From Streptomyces cavernicola (GTDB lineage: Bacteria; Actinomycetota; Actinomycetes; Streptomycetales; Streptomycetaceae), in contig NZ_JASCIQ010000015.1 in NCBI RefSeq assembly GCF_029968035.1, forward strand, positions 1 to 64,000: a stretch of 64,000 nt of DNA, read 5' to 3'. The notes beneath the pieces are model-generated. The model made no database searches. It had not been told where the DNA came from and saw only the letters and a list, made by a program, of their open reading frames with translations. Numbering within the stretch: position 1 is the first letter of the stretch; each line of letters starts with the position of its first letter. The position numbers and the translations under genes are program-made. Of this stretch, positions 63,671 through 64,000 are shown piece after piece.

Positions 63671-64000
63671 ATGCGTAAGGGACGTACCGGCGCGCTGCTC
63701 GCCGCCGCATGCTCACTCGCTCTCCTCTCAGCCGACCCCGCCCACGCCGCCGTCATCTGGGACGGGGACGCCGGGCAGGGCACCGGAGTGTTCTCGTCCG
63801 TGCTGTGCGAGTCGCCCGGCAGCGTCGTCGCGCAGGACAACGGGGACGGGCGCGGGCCGGTGTTCAAGTTCAACAAGCCGCTGGGCCTTGAGCGTTGCGA
63901 GGCGCACGGCATCCGGGTCGGCGGCTCCCGGTACACGTTCCGCAACGACAGCACGTACTGGATCGGCTGGGACACCTCCACCAACACCCCGGACGCCGGG
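63671..64000 (+). CDS. Secreted polysaccharide lyase (heparin lyase I-like), cut by the window end
   Basis: The 110 visible residues begin with a Sec signal peptide (RKGRTGALLAAACSLALLSA, cleavage after about residue 26, ADPAHA). The mature start AVIWDGDAGQGTGVFSSVLC, FKFNKPLGLERCEAHGIRVG and GSRYTFRNDSTYWIGWDTST are typical of heparin-lyase-I-type jelly-roll polysaccharide lyases of Streptomyces. GAGGAG precedes ATG 63671. It shares its operator with the PL8 gene 10 kb away. The frame is open at base 64000, so the product is partial. Confidence 0.8.
   Translation, partial: MRKGRTGALLAAACSLALLSADPAHAAVIWDGDAGQGTGVFSSVLCESPGSVVAQDNGDGRGPVFKFNKPLGLERCEAHGIRVGGSRYTFRNDSTYWIGWDTSTNTPDAG

Overview
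The window is about 64 kb of very GC-rich DNA with strong G/C bias at third codon positions, frequent GTG starts, Tat-type and lipoprotein signal peptides, a PafBC-like promoter motif, and FG-GAP, SpoIIE-phosphatase, SWIM/SNF2, PucR and MocR family genes. This points to a Streptomyces (or very close actinomycete) chromosome, not a plasmid or phage. I see no rRNA, tRNA, CRISPR array, intact insertion sequence or prophage.

Layout. 0.2-9.8 kb: a secreted FG-GAP protein, an F420/FMN split-barrel protein, an HhH DNA glycosylase-like protein, a LigD-like relic, a GAF-SpoIIE phosphatase, pyrroline-5-carboxylate dehydrogenase, and a divergent pair of MarR regulators, one of them in an operon with an alpha/beta hydrolase. 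9.8-12.6 kb: a decaying patch with minisatellites, a hypothetical two-gene unit, a frameshifted spermidine-synthase-like gene and a nucleotidyltransferase gene cut by an amber codon. 12.7-17.9 kb: a SWIM-finger/SNF2 helicase operon behind a DNA-damage type promoter. 18-27.3 kb: a sugar or polyol uptake module (ROK kinase, ABC ATPase, permease, two tandem binding lipoproteins, GntR regulator, Gfo/Idh dehydrogenase). The same 12-bp palindrome lies at the GntR gene and at the dehydrogenase gene, and a dead serine protease sits between them. 27.3-32.8 kb: small enzymes, including a secreted guanyl-specific RNase of the RNase Sa type, a DMT exporter, a DHFR-like reductase and an SDR. 32.8-45.8 kb: purine/allantoin catabolism (allantoicase, allantoinase, an IclR-type AllR-like repressor with palindromic operators, later a MobA-like protein and malate synthase), interrupted by an ABC exporter with a divergent two-component system and a MocR regulator. 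46-52.8 kb: two FAD monooxygenases, an LppU-like lipoprotein-family protein, a thioesterase, FolD and a TetR regulator. 53-64 kb: a PL8 polysaccharide lyase, a TagF-like protein carrying a heptanucleotide repeat, a STAND-type ATPase, a PucR regulator, a family 2 glycosyltransferase, a TPR/coiled-coil membrane protein and the start of a second polysaccharide lyase.

How parts work together. Allantoin is opened and cleaved by allantoinase and allantoicase to ureidoglycolate and, by enzymes outside the window, to glyoxylate, which malate synthase condenses with acetyl-CoA. The IclR gene sits divergently beside the allantoin genes and is the likely regulator. The two polysaccharide lyases, 10 kb apart, share a nearly identical palindrome of about 45 bp over their -35 boxes and probably form a two-gene regulon. 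At least three transcription units carry a perfect TTGTCAGTG-N8-TAnnnT promoter, suggesting shared DNA-damage control.

The strongest unexplained signals are regulatory and structural: the shared lyase operator, a five-dyad operator array upstream of an FAD monooxygenase, the heptanucleotide repeat inside a coding gene, a 223-bp element with 24-bp perfect terminal inverted repeats plus two relatives, and an unusual density of short tandem repeats at gene ends. I found no convincing new defence or biosynthetic system. The STAND ATPase and the TPR/coiled-coil membrane protein are the best candidates for unstudied machinery.
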